Of a stretch of DNA of 64,000 nt, positions 1 through 11,067 are shown piece by piece. Source of the DNA: Alistipes sp. Zagget8. Its GTDB lineage: Bacteria; Bacteroidota; Bacteroidia; Bacteroidales; Rikenellaceae. Position numbers and translations under genes: made by a program. Location of the stretch: NCBI GenBank assembly GCA_001941065.1, contig MSHJ01000005.1, positions 406,883 to 470,882 on the forward strand. Direction: 5' to 3'. Below the pieces are notes generated by a model. That model had not been told where the DNA came from. It saw only the letters and a list, made by a program, of their open reading frames with translations, and did not search any database. Every line of letters begins with the position of its first letter. The first letter of the stretch is position 1.

Positions 1-654
1 GGGCGAGGGTCAGTTTGCGGATATAGGATTTCGGGGCTTCGCAATAGGGGAACCCGAAGACCAGCGTGGCGTGTGCATCCGCGTTGCGGAACCCCGTGAA
101 TCCCAGCGATGTCTTGCCCGAGAGGATCACCTCGCCGTAATTGTGACAGGCGAGCGCCTCGCAGTCGGGCGTGTCGGTGCGGAGCACCGTGTAATAGGTT
201 CCTGATTTTTCGTCGTAGATACCCGTGAGGGGCGTGCTCAGTCGGTCTTCGCGCACCTGCCAGCTGTCGCTGGTGTGGAACGAGGGAGCCGATTTGGGCG
301 ACCGCAGGTTCTTGTGGTACCAGAACCCGGGCATGTAAAAGAGACAGTTTTCGTGGACGAGGTCCGTGCTGAACGACTGCTCTACATTATAATATAGGAG
401 ATCGTCCGCCGTCAGGGTGAGAACGATTCTGATTTCGTTGTCTGTTTCGGTTTTTTGCCGTCGGATGGTCAGCGGCAGCTGTCGGTCAGCCTCTAAATTC
501 CCCCCCCCTCCTTGGCGGCTTCGCGCAGGTCATAGGTCGCGGCGCTGTTACCCGGGGTTTTCAGTGTGATCCGCTGCGACAGACGGCCCTCCATGGCTGA
601 GGTTTCACCGGCTGTCACGCAGCATGCGAGCAGGATGGAAATGCACTTTTTCAT
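1..654 (-). CDS. Secreted protein, N-terminal part, interrupted by a G9 tract
   Basis: The gene starts at ATG 654 and runs off the left edge of the window. The first residues (MKKCISILLACC...) form a signal peptide or lipoprotein-type leader. After 53 codons the frame reaches a TAG at 493-495, directly behind a run of nine G on the coding strand (plus-strand C at 500-508). One extra G, or two fewer, would join the leader to a frame that stays open from about 498 to base 1 (about 165 codons), rich in aromatic residues (for example FYMPGFWYHKN). As written the gene is off. I do not recognise the family. Its position beside a hybrid two-component sensor suggests a role in nutrient use, which is an inference. 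A TACCTTTG box at 719-726 lies upstream. Confidence 0.6.
500..508 (-). repeat. Homopolymeric G9 tract in a coding region
   Basis: Nine consecutive G on the coding strand, preceded by AAGGA and followed by AATTT, inside the first quarter of a secreted-protein gene. The downstream frame matches the leader only if the tract has 10 or 7 G. Slipped-strand change at such tracts is a known on/off switch in bacteria. Confidence 0.75.
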
Positions 655-938
655 CGGTTACTTTCGGTCCGGCAGCCGTCCGGGGCGTGCCGTTTTAAGT
701 TGGGTGTTTTAGTTAGAACAAAGGTATGAAAGGGAAAATCGGTACAAGAAAATATAGTCGCTATTAACGCAAGAATTATCTCAATTTTGTATCATCGCCG
801 GGATAAACGGATTGTTTGTAATTTGTAATTAGTTGTTTGTTAGGATATTGCGCGAATCGCCTCTTTTGTCTCAGTGTCTGCAGGATGTTTTTTTGTGATT
901 TAAATTATTTATATTTGTTCTGCTAACCTAAATTTCGT
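655..938. promoter_or_regulatory. Divergent promoter region
   Basis: This AT-rich gap separates two divergent genes. A TACCTTTG box at 726-719 (minus strand) lies 64 bases before the leftward start. A TATATTTG box at 910-917 (plus strand) lies about 20 bases before the HTCS start at 939. Both match the Bacteroidota -7 element TAnnTTTG. I see no good -33 element for the rightward promoter, and no coding sequence. Confidence 0.55.
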
Positions 939-3900
939 ATGGGAAAATTCTACCTGCTTGTCTTTGTGCTTTGTTGCTGTGTTTTTCCGGGCCGTGCGCA
1001 GTCGATCCATTTCGACCGGCTGGACATCAACGACGGATTGTCGCAGAATACGGTTACCTCGATCATCCAGGATGACAAGGGCTTCATGTGGTTCGGCACG
1101 AAGGACGGCCTGTGCCGCTACGACGGGAAATCGTTCAAGACCTTCATGCACGATCCCCGTCTCACGACCGGACTGGGGAACAGCCTGATCAAGTGTCTCG
1201 TCCAGGACCGCGACCACCGGATCTGGGTCGGCACCGACTCGGGGCTTTATATCTATGACCCCGTGACGGAGAATTTTTCCGGCGTGCCGCTTTACGCTGC
1301 CGACGGGAAGCCGATCACCAAGCCCATTTCGATCCTCGACTGCGACCGGGAGGGCCGCGTCTGGATCGTCGTGGAAAACAGCGACGTTTTCTGCTACGAC
1401 CCGCAGACCCGCGAGGTCGGGTGCCGTTACAAGCCGCGGAAGCCGCTGCGCAGCCTTGCCTCCGACAAGAACGGTGTCATCTGGTTCGCCGGCTATGGCG
1501 GCGGGCTTTACTGTACCGAAAACCTGTTCCAAAACGTGAAACCGTTCCTCGACGCCGACGGGCAGGAGATTTATCCCAAGGACATCATCTCCTTCATCTG
1601 CCTGAGCGACTACAACGAGATGTACCTCGGGCTGGAGGAACACGGCGTTGCGAAGGTGGACCTCGTTGCCGGGACGGTCACCCGGCTGCGGCTGTCGGAC
1701 AATCCCGATGCGCCGCTGTTCGTGCGGCACATCCTGCCGTATTCGCCCGACGAACTGTGGATCGGCACCGAATCGGGCATCGTCGTCTACAACATCCGCA
1801 CCCGGCGCTACCAGCATCTGAAAAGTTCCCCTTACGACCCCTATTCGCTCTCGGACAACGCCGTTTACTCGCTCTGCAAGGACCGCGAGGGCGGGTTGTG
1901 GATCGGCTCGTTTTTCGGAGGTATCAATTACCTGCCCCAGCGGAATTCCGATTTCGAAAAATATTACCATACCGACGACCCGCACAGCCTCCGGGGCCGC
2001 CGCGTGCGGGAAATCTGTCCGGGCAACGACGGGCGGCTCTGGATAGGCACGGAGGACGCCGGGCTCTATACGTTCGATCCTGCAAACGGCTCGTTCCGCT
2101 TTTTCGCCCCGAGCCGGGAGTTTACCAACGTCCACGGACTGCTGATGGACGGGGACGACCTCTGGGTGAGCACCTTTTCGAAGGGCATCCGGGTGATCGA
2201 CACCCGGACGGGGCGTATCCGTAAGTACGACAACGACAACAAACCGGGGCGGCTGTTCAGCAACTATGTTTTTGCGCTCTACAAGACCAACAGCGGGCGT
2301 ATCTACGTGGGAACCATGCACGGCCTCCAGTATTACAACCGCGAGACGGACCGTTTCCTGCACGTTCCGGAGATCAACGGCGGCAAGATGGTCCACGATA
2401 TCCGGGAGGATTCGAACGGGAATCTGTGGGTGGGAACCTCCTCCAACGGCGTTTACCGCTACGATGTGCGCAATGATGCCTGGACGCAGTTCCTGCATGA
2501 CGGCGACGATCCGAATTCGCTTCCCTACGACAACGTTACGAGCGTTTTCGAAGACAGCAACCGCCGGATATGGCTCACCACCGAAGGTTCGGGCTTCTGC
2601 CGTTTCGACCCGGACGGAAATAATTTTGTCCGTTACAGCTCCTTCGACGGAATGCCCAGCGACGTTGTTTTCCAGATCATCGAGGACGACCAGGGTTACT
2701 TCTGGATCACGACCGACCGGGGGTTGGCGCTGTTCGATCCCCGGGCGGGCCGTGTCCGGCAGGTCTACACCGTGACCGACCGCCTGCTGAGCAATCAGTT
2801 CAACTACAAGTCGGGCTATAAGTCCCCGGACGGAACCATCTATTTCGGCTGTATTGAGGGGCTGATCTCCTTCGACCCCGAGACGCTCATCGGTCGTAAG
2901 ACCGACTACGTGCCGCCCATCTACATCACCGATTTTTCGCTGTTGGACGAGAAGGTCCTGGTCGGAGGCCGGAACTCCCCGCTGCGCAGGAGCATCATCT
3001 GCTCGGATTCGATCCGCCTGAAGCACGACCAGAACTCCCTGTCGCTGCAAATCGCCGCCCTGAGCTACCGTGAGCCGCAGACCAACCGCCTGCTCTATAA
3101 ACTCGAGGGCTTCGACGACAAGTGGCGGCAATACACGCCCGGGAGCGCCACGATCACCTATTCGAAAATCCCTTACGGCAAATACAATTTCCGGGTACGC
3201 CTCCCGGCCGGTTCGGGCAATGCCGGCGCGGAGCCTGAGAAACGGCTTTTCATCGAGGTTTCGCCGCCGTTCTACCTCTCCGTGACGGCCTATGTCGTCT
3301 ACGGACTGCTTGCGCTGGGTGCGCTCGTGCTGATTCGGATTTACTATACGCGCCGCAACGTTCGCCGCCAGCAGCAGCACATCCAGGCTTTCGAGCGCGA
3401 GAAGGAACGGGAGCTGTACAATGCCAAGATCAGCTTCTTCACCAATATCGCGCACGAGATCCGCACGCCGCTGACGCTGATCAAGGGTCCGTTGGAAAAC
3501 ATCCTCGGCAAACAGACGATGGACCGGAGCATCGCCGAGGACCTGATCGTCATGGACCGCAACACCAATCGGCTGCTGGACCTCACGAACCAGTTGCTGG
3601 ATTTCCAGAAAATCGAGAAAGAGCGTTTGTCGCTCAACCTGACGCGGCAGAACGTGACGGATATCGTCGAGGAGACGTTCTACCGTTTCAGTTCCTCGGC
3701 CAAGCAGCAGCGTAAGACCTTCGAGCTGGAACCGGGCGAGGGGGAGATTTATGCGCAGGTCGACCGGGAGGCTTTCACCAAGATTCTGAGCAACCTGATG
3801 AACAACGCCCTGAAATATTCGGAAACGATGATCCGCGTCGGTTTGTCGGTGGTTGACGATGCGTTCCGGGTCACGGTCACCAACGACGGCGAGGTCGTGC

Positions 3901-4916
3901 CTCCGGAGATGCGCGAGGCCATCTTCGCCCCGTTCTTCCGCCATGCCCGCAAGGACGAATCGACCGGAACGGGAATCGGATTGGCGCTGTCGCGTTCCCT
4001 GGCCGAACTGCACTGTGGGACGCTGGCGATGGACGCCGACACGGAGCTGAACGTGTTCGTCCTGACTATTCCGCTCTGCCGGCAGGCGGCGGAGGATTCC
4101 GTGGAGACCGCCTCGGCGGAGGATTCCGAGAGCATAGCCGACGAGCGCGGCGACCTCGGCTGGGAGGCTTACAGCGTCCTGATCGTCGAGGACAATCCCG
4201 AGATGTGCGCCTTCATCCGGCGGCAGGTGTCGGAAAGCTATTCGGTGCTTACGGCCGGGAACGGCGTCGAGGCGCTGGAACTGCTGGAGAAGAGTTATGT
4301 CAATGTGATTATCAGCGATATCATGATGCCCAAGATGGACGGCATCGAGTTTTGCCGGCAGGTGAAGACCGACCTGCGTTACAGCCATATTCCCCTGATC
4401 CTGCTGTCGGCGAAGACAAACCTTCATTCGAAGATTTCGGGCATGGACGCCGGGGCCGACGCTTATGTCGAGAAACCTTTCTCTTCGGATTACCTGCTGT
4501 CGGTGATTGCCAACCTGATCAAGAGCCGGCAGACGTTGAGCGAGGCTTTTTCGAAAAATCCGCTGGTGCTGGCCAATACCATGGCTACCTCTTCGGTGGA
4601 CACCGATTTCATCGTCCGGCTGCAGGAGATCATCCAGGCCAACCTCAGCGATCCCGAGTTCAAGATCAACGACATCGCCGAGATGGTGCACATGAGCCGT
4701 GCGAGCTTCTACCGCAAGATCAAGGGCGTGTTGGACATGACCCCGAACGATTACCTGCGGCTCGAGCGGCTGAAAACCGCGGCCCGGCTACTCAGGGACA
4801 AGCGTTATCACATCAATGAGGTCTGCTACATGGTCGGGTTCAGTTCCACGTCCTATTTTGCGAAATGCTTCCAGAAGCAGTTCGGCGTGCTCCCGAAGAA
4901 ATATGCGTCCGAGTGA
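939..4916 (+). CDS. Hybrid two-component system sensor-regulator (HTCS)
   Basis: A 1325-residue one-protein signalling system. It begins with a signal peptide (MGKFYLLVFVLCCC...) followed by about 14 periplasmic two-component propeller repeats (WxGT-type motifs such as MWFGTKDGL), then a Y_Y_Y domain near 690-770. A membrane segment lies at about 781-803. The histidine kinase box is NIAHEIRTPL with H839, followed by the N box (NLMNNALKYSE) and G box (GTGIGLALS). A receiver domain follows with D1085 and phosphoacceptor D1127, and an AraC-type helix-turn-helix ends the protein (about 1225-1325). HTCS proteins sense oligosaccharides in the periplasm and activate adjacent polysaccharide-utilisation genes. 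The divergent secreted-protein gene is the obvious local target, but the ligand cannot be read from sequence. Confidence 0.95.
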   Translation: MGKFYLLVFVLCCCVFPGRAQSIHFDRLDINDGLSQNTVTSIIQDDKGFMWFGTKDGLCRYDGKSFKTFMHDPRLTTGLGNSLIKCLVQDRDHRIWVGTDSGLYIYDPVTENFSGVPLYAADGKPITKPISILDCDREGRVWIVVENSDVFCYDPQTREVGCRYKPRKPLRSLASDKNGVIWFAGYGGGLYCTENLFQNVKPFLDADGQEIYPKDIISFICLSDYNEMYLGLEEHGVAKVDLVAGTVTRLRLSDNPDAPLFVRHILPYSPDELWIGTESGIVVYNIRTRRYQHLKSSPYDPYSLSDNAVYSLCKDREGGLWIGSFFGGINYLPQRNSDFEKYYHTDDPHSLRGRRVREICPGNDGRLWIGTEDAGLYTFDPANGSFRFFAPSREFTNVHGLLMDGDDLWVSTFSKGIRVIDTRTGRIRKYDNDNKPGRLFSNYVFALYKTNSGRIYVGTMHGLQYYNRETDRFLHVPEINGGKMVHDIREDSNGNLWVGTSSNGVYRYDVRNDAWTQFLHDGDDPNSLPYDNVTSVFEDSNRRIWLTTEGSGFCRFDPDGNNFVRYSSFDGMPSDVVFQIIEDDQGYFWITTDRGLALFDPRAGRVRQVYTVTDRLLSNQFNYKSGYKSPDGTIYFGCIEGLISFDPETLIGRKTDYVPPIYITDFSLLDEKVLVGGRNSPLRRSIICSDSIRLKHDQNSLSLQIAALSYREPQTNRLLYKLEGFDDKWRQYTPGSATITYSKIPYGKYNFRVRLPAGSGNAGAEPEKRLFIEVSPPFYLSVTAYVVYGLLALGALVLIRIYYTRRNVRRQQQHIQAFEREKERELYNAKISFFTNIAHEIRTPLTLIKGPLENILGKQTMDRSIAEDLIVMDRNTNRLLDLTNQLLDFQKIEKERLSLNLTRQNVTDIVEETFYRFSSSAKQQRKTFELEPGEGEIYAQVDREAFTKILSNLMNNALKYSETMIRVGLSVVDDAFRVTVTNDGEVVPPEMREAIFAPFFRHARKDESTGTGIGLALSRSLAELHCGTLAMDADTELNVFVLTIPLCRQAAEDSVETASAEDSESIADERGDLGWEAYSVLIVEDNPEMCAFIRRQVSESYSVLTAGNGVEALELLEKSYVNVIISDIMMPKMDGIEFCRQVKTDLRYSHIPLILLSAKTNLHSKISGMDAGADAYVEKPFSSDYLLSVIANLIKSRQTLSEAFSKNPLVLANTMATSSVDTDFIVRLQEIIQANLSDPEFKINDIAEMVHMSRASFYRKIKGVLDMTPNDYLRLERLKTAARLLRDKRYHINEVCYMVGFSSTSYFAKCFQKQFGVLPKKYASE

Positions 4917-4943
4917 CGGAATGCACCGGGAAACCCGAGGGGG

Positions 4944-6167
4944 CTAATGCGTATCCCGATACCAGTTTGTCTGCCGGTTTTCGGCGGCGTATGTCGTCGA
5001 AGGTTCGCTGACCGAGACGCCCGAATAATAGTTTATGGTGTGATTTCTACGGTCGTAAGCCGAATAGAAAGAGGCCGTATGGTGTCGGTAGGATTCCGGG
5101 AATGCCAGTTCCATCTGTGCTTTGAAACCGTTCACTGCATCCGGATCGCTGCAGCACAGCGTAACGTAGTGTTCCAGATCGTAGAATAATTTCGTGACGT
5201 TTCCCTTGTAATATTGGAGCGCGTTGATGTCGAACGCCTGCTTCTTATCTTTGATACCGCGCATCTCTGTCGCCAGCGCATCCAGCTGCGCCGTGACGGC
5301 CAGCGAGATACATCCGGACTGCTCGTATGCAATGGTGCTCCGCCAATCGTTTTCGTAGAGGTTCCAGAATTCCCAGCAGGCTTTTTCGAGGCCGCTGAGC
5401 ACTCCGTTCCCTTCGAACAGGTGGGGGACGATCCGGTCATAGGGGAATCCGTCGCCCATGACCTCGCAGGGTGATGCCACGATATAATCCACCGCATGGC
5501 GCAGGTCGTACAACGTCTCGATATTGGCCATGAAACAGTCGTCGAAGATCAGGTAGTCGAAACGGAACCGCTGAGCTTCGAGCGCCGCGGCCAGTTCCGT
5601 AATATCCAGTTCATACCCCGTGTCGCCGAACGAACGGGTCGTTTTGGCTCCGGGCGCCGTCGTCCACACATCGTCGTCCGGCGCCGCGGAACGCAGCGAA
5701 TAGGGTAGTACGCCGCCGCTTGCGGGAATCCATGCCTTGCCATGACAGCCGATAATCAGGCCGTAACGCTGGGCCGGAGCCAACTCCGCGGCGTCCGCGA
5801 ACAACTGCTGCACCTTGTCGGGGTCTCCGGCGTCGAAATCATCGTAGGTCCTGAGCGTTATCGTTTCGCTGCGCCGCTTGTTCCTGTCGTAATAGATTTC
5901 CTGCATCACGGCCGATGTCTGGTTTTCGGGCTGCCAGCATACCAGCATACGTCCGTTGCCCAGCGCCCGGTTGGTCACGGCTTCGCCGACGCTTTTGATG
6001 TTGTTCGAAAAATACGCTCCGCGCACCTCGAGGTCACGTCCCGGCATATACAACAGCACGGTTCGGTCGGCCAGGGCGGGCGGGTTGTACCCCGGCTCCT
6101 CTTTGGAGCAGGCCGCGAATGCCGCCAGGATCAGCAGACAGCATATATGCCGGAGGGTGCGAATCAT
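4944..6167 (-). CDS. Clostripain-family (C11) cysteine peptidase, lipoprotein
   Basis: 407 residues with a lipobox (AFAAC, Cys20), so probably anchored in the outer membrane. The C11 fold is shown by the strand-His motif IIGCHGKAW (His142) and the catalytic-Cys motif LIFDDCFMANIE (Cys211), followed by ASPCEVMGDGFPY, a typical C11 stretch. C11 peptidases cleave after basic residues and are common as secreted enzymes in gut Bacteroidota. The gene overlaps the upstream DUF4919 gene by 4 bases (ATG of one in the stop of the other), so the two are translationally coupled at the end of the ligA-dapA run. Its substrate is unknown. Confidence 0.88.
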   Translation of the reverse strand: MIRTLRHICCLLILAAFAACSKEEPGYNPPALADRTVLLYMPGRDLEVRGAYFSNNIKSVGEAVTNRALGNGRMLVCWQPENQTSAVMQEIYYDRNKRRSETITLRTYDDFDAGDPDKVQQLFADAAELAPAQRYGLIIGCHGKAWIPASGGVLPYSLRSAAPDDDVWTTAPGAKTTRSFGDTGYELDITELAAALEAQRFRFDYLIFDDCFMANIETLYDLRHAVDYIVASPCEVMGDGFPYDRIVPHLFEGNGVLSGLEKACWEFWNLYENDWRSTIAYEQSGCISLAVTAQLDALATEMRGIKDKKQAFDINALQYYKGNVTKLFYDLEHYVTLCCSDPDAVNGFKAQMELAFPESYRHHTASFYSAYDRRNHTINYYSGVSVSEPSTTYAAENRQTNWYRDTH

Positions 6168-6901
6168 TTATAGGTGCGGGGTTTGAGGTTGTTGAACTGC
6201 CAGGTACGGTCGCGTTTGTAGGTGTATCCTTCGGGCTTGTTCCAGTAGACGCGGCCGAAATCGAAATAGAATCCCTTGCGCTTTTTGTCTCCGACGACGT
6301 AGGGAACCGTCAGCGGCACGAACTCCACCGTGCGGCTGATGATGCGTGCCTTGCCGTAGGAGAGCCCTTCGGCGGCCAATACGTCGAGCGCGTGGTCGAA
6401 CATCAGCACGTGGCGCGGGGTTTTCTGCGTGAATCCGTCTCCCGAGGCGAGGATCGTGCGGATCACGCCGTTCATGCGGTCCGAGTAGGCTTTCTCGCGC
6501 ACCTTGTCGCCCAGTCCTCCGTAGGCGAACGACATCAGGTTGAGGATTTTCGGACTGAAGGGGTCGCGCTTCAGGGCGTCGGTGCCCATCGAGATCATCG
6601 ATTCCAGCGTTGCCACGTCGGGCTTCTCGGGGTCGATTCCCGTGACCAGCATCAGCATCTTGTCCAGATCGGGATTCGTGGCCAGCGGCTTGTAGGCGTC
6701 CTGATAGGCGTAGCCGTAATAGAGGTAGTGGTAATCCTCGTCGGTCAGCGTCGCGTCGCCCGCGTTGTAACGCAGCATCAGGGCCGGGTAGTAGAAGGGC
6801 GATTCCGAGTCCATCGTCCGGTCGACGATATTGTCTTCGTCGGGGACTTTGGCGGCGGCCAGCGCCGGGATCAGGAGCAGCAGAAGCAGCAGTCGTTTCA
6901 T
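6164..6901 (-). CDS. DUF4919-type secreted protein
   Basis: 245 residues with a clear signal peptide (MKRLLLLLLLIPALAAA). The body contains FYYPALMLRYNAGDATLTDEDY and YLYYGYAYQ-type motifs that I associate with the DUF4919 family of Bacteroidota, and a helical tetratricopeptide-like middle. The function is unknown; secretion to the periplasm is likely. It lies 28 bases downstream of dapA and overlaps the clostripain gene, which places it in the same leftward transcript. Confidence 0.8.
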   Translation of the reverse strand: MKRLLLLLLLIPALAAAKVPDEDNIVDRTMDSESPFYYPALMLRYNAGDATLTDEDYHYLYYGYAYQDAYKPLATNPDLDKMLMLVTGIDPEKPDVATLESMISMGTDALKRDPFSPKILNLMSFAYGGLGDKVREKAYSDRMNGVIRTILASGDGFTQKTPRHVLMFDHALDVLAAEGLSYGKARIISRTVEFVPLTVPYVVGDKKRKGFYFDFGRVYWNKPEGYTYKRDRTWQFNNLKPRTYK

Positions 6902-6929
6902 ATCGGTCGTTTCTGGTACGAACGCGGAT

Positions 6930-7820
6930 TTAGCGCAAATCGTATTCGGCGATCAGTTTTCTGAACTTTTCCCGGAGCGCCGCCGAGCCCGGTACGAGGG
7001 GCAGGCGCATCGTGTCGCCGATGCGTCCCATCACCGACAGGGCGCATTTCACACCCACGGGGTTGCCCTCCTCGAACAGGGCTTTCACCGCTTCGTCCAG
7101 TCGGGCGTACTCGCGTTCGGCAGTGTCGAAATCGCCCGCCTTGGCATGGTTCACGCAACTCATGAAACGTTCGGGGAAGGCGTTGGCCACCACCGAGATC
7201 ACCCCGTCGCCGCCGCGCCGCATCAGGGGAATGGTGATGCCGTCGTCGCCCGACAGCACGAGGAAGCCCTCGGGACGGTTGTCGAGGATGCGCTGCATCT
7301 GCTCGATGTCGCCCGAAGCCTCTTTGACGCCGATGATGTTCTTCAGGTCGCGGGCGATGCGCAGCGTGGTCTCGGCGGTCATGTTGACGCCCGTGCGGCC
7401 GGGGATGTTGTAGAGGATCACCGGCAGGGGCGAATGCTCCGAGACGGTGCGGAAATGCTGGTAGAGACCCTCCTGCGAAGGTTTGTTGTAATAGGGCGTC
7501 ACGCTCAGGATGGCGTCGGCGCCGCGCAGGTCGAATTCGCGCAGCTGGTCCAGCACCTCCGAGGTGGAGTTACCTCCGCAGCCCATCACCAGCGGCACGC
7601 GGCCGGCGATGTGGTTGGTGATGAACATGGCGATCACGGCGCGTTCGGGCATGTAGAGGGTCGGGGTTTCGGCCGTGGTGCCCAGGGCGACGATATAGTC
7701 CACGCCGCCTTCGATCACGTAGTCGATCATGCGGGCCAGCGCCTTGTAGTCGACGCGGCCGTCCGTCGTGAAGGGGGTTATCATCGCGGCGCCCACGCCT
7801 GAAAGTTTGTGTCGTAGCAT
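6930..7820 (-). CDS. dapA: 4-hydroxy-tetrahydrodipicolinate synthase
   Basis: 296 residues, the usual length. Condenses pyruvate with aspartate semialdehyde in the lysine/diaminopimelate pathway, in the cytoplasm. The aldolase motifs are visible: GVGAAMITPF at the N-terminus, the pyruvate-binding GTTAETPTL, YNIPGRTG with the catalytic tyrosine, and the Schiff-base lysine in IIGVKEASGD. It lies 24 bases downstream of ligA, an arrangement consistent with co-transcription. Confidence 0.95.
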   Translation of the reverse strand: MLRHKLSGVGAAMITPFTTDGRVDYKALARMIDYVIEGGVDYIVALGTTAETPTLYMPERAVIAMFITNHIAGRVPLVMGCGGNSTSEVLDQLREFDLRGADAILSVTPYYNKPSQEGLYQHFRTVSEHSPLPVILYNIPGRTGVNMTAETTLRIARDLKNIIGVKEASGDIEQMQRILDNRPEGFLVLSGDDGITIPLMRRGGDGVISVVANAFPERFMSCVNHAKAGDFDTAEREYARLDEAVKALFEEGNPVGVKCALSVMGRIGDTMRLPLVPGSAALREKFRKLIAEYDLR

Positions 7821-7844
7821 CTGTATTCGGATTTATCATTGTAT

Positions 7845-10045
<2,201 letters not shown>

Positions 10046-10363
10046 GTGAAAAAACATATCGTAACGAGCTTCCACAACCTGAGTCCCGAACTGCAGGAGG
10101 CCGTCAAGGCAAAATATCCCCTGGGCTTCACCGACGCCATGATCCGCGTCGACAAACCCAACGGCGATTTCTTCTACGCCGTGCCTTACGACACGGACGA
10201 GATCGCCTACATGGTGAAGGTCGACGTGAAGGTCGACGACAATTCGCACGAGGACGACGACAAGGACTATTACGACGACGAAATCAAGGGTGCCGACGAC
10301 ATTCAGGGCGGCGACGACGACGCATCGGATACGGACAGTTCCGATGACGACGTGAGCATCTGA
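10046..10363 (+). CDS. Conserved hypothetical protein with acidic tail
   Basis: 105 residues. The first 60 form a compact cytoplasmic-looking domain (MKKHIVTSFHNLSPEL..., DFFYAVPYDTDEIAYMVKVDV). From residue 65 on the chain is almost entirely Asp and Glu with short polar breaks, ending in SDDDVSI. Homologues with the same layout occur across Bacteroidales as uncharacterised proteins, from memory. Acidic tails of this kind often bind basic proteins or compete with nucleic acid; that is speculation here. The next gene begins 8 bases downstream. Confidence 0.75.
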   Translation: MKKHIVTSFHNLSPELQEAVKAKYPLGFTDAMIRVDKPNGDFFYAVPYDTDEIAYMVKVDVKVDDNSHEDDDKDYYDDEIKGADDIQGGDDDASDTDSSDDDVSI

Positions 10364-10371
10364 CGCTGCCT

Positions 10372-10980
10372 ATGGTGCGCACCCTCTCCGTCCTGCTCGT
10401 TCTGTTCTGCACGGCCTGCGGCCTTGCCGAGGACGACCGCGACGAGGAGAACAAGCACATTTACCTCACATTTTACGACAAGGCGTTCGAGACTTACTGC
10501 CTCGAAAAGTTCGACGTGAACGGCGACGGGCGTATTTCGCGCTACGAGGCGCAGCGTGTCCGGCGCATGGAGTGTCCGGAGCGGGGCATCGCGTCGCTGA
10601 CTGACATCCGGGAGTTCTTCAACCTGCGGGAACTCGACTGCCGGGGCAACGACCTCACGCAGCTCGACCTTACGGCCTGCACCTACCTCGAACGACTCGA
10701 CTGCCGGGATAATGCGCTCACGTCGCTCGACCTCGACGGCGTGCGGGGACTGGTGTGGCTGAATTGCAGCGGCAACGACCTGCCGCGTCTCGATCTGCAC
10801 TCGGCGGCCTCGCTGCTGACGCTCGACTGCCGGGGAAACGCCCTCACGACGCTCGACGTGGCTTCGTGCGACGCCAACCTGCAGGCCGACGTGCGCAGCA
10901 ATCCCTCGCTGACGACGGTCTACTGCCGCGCTTCGCAGAGCATCTCTTTCGACGGGCAGACCGAACTCGAGGAGCGCTGA
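10372..10980 (+). CDS. Leucine-rich-repeat lipoprotein with an EF-hand-like loop
   Basis: 202 residues with a lipobox (LFCTAC, Cys at about 16). Residues 45-58 contain FDVNGDGRISRYEA, a good match to an EF-hand or dockerin calcium loop (D-x-N-x-D-G-x-I-x-x-x-E). The rest consists of five short leucine-rich repeats of about 21 residues with the pattern L-x-x-L-D-C-R-x-N-x-L-T-x-L-D. Probably a surface or periplasmic binding protein. It follows the acidic protein by 8 bases and may share its transcript. Confidence 0.8.
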   Translation: MVRTLSVLLVLFCTACGLAEDDRDEENKHIYLTFYDKAFETYCLEKFDVNGDGRISRYEAQRVRRMECPERGIASLTDIREFFNLRELDCRGNDLTQLDLTACTYLERLDCRDNALTSLDLDGVRGLVWLNCSGNDLPRLDLHSAASLLTLDCRGNALTTLDVASCDANLQADVRSNPSLTTVYCRASQSISFDGQTELEER

Positions 10981-11037
10981 TGTCCGGTCTGCCGCGGAAA
11001 TTCCGGGCGGGATTGTTCAGCGGGAGCGAAAAAATTC

Positions 11038-11045
11038 TATCTTTG
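11038..11045 (+). promoter_or_regulatory. Promoter -7 element of the TIR gene
   Basis: TATCTTTG matches TAnnTTTG and lies 22 bases before the ATG at 11068. A TTG at about 11013-11015 is 22 bases further upstream, slightly wider than usual. It indicates the TIR gene is transcribed on its own. Confidence 0.6.
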
Positions 11046-11067
11046 TTGGGAAAAACTACGCTCCTCC

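Noticed and set aside
500..508. G9 tract as a simple sequencing error
   Set aside because: Possible, but an identical core occurs a second time at 32839-32847 with the same frame consequence, so a biological cause is at least as likely. Read data would decide.
909..4691. Very long minus-strand frame opposite the HTCS gene
   Set aside because: It mirrors the codon structure of a well-supported HTCS gene and has no recognisable domains; it is a GC-rich antisense shadow.
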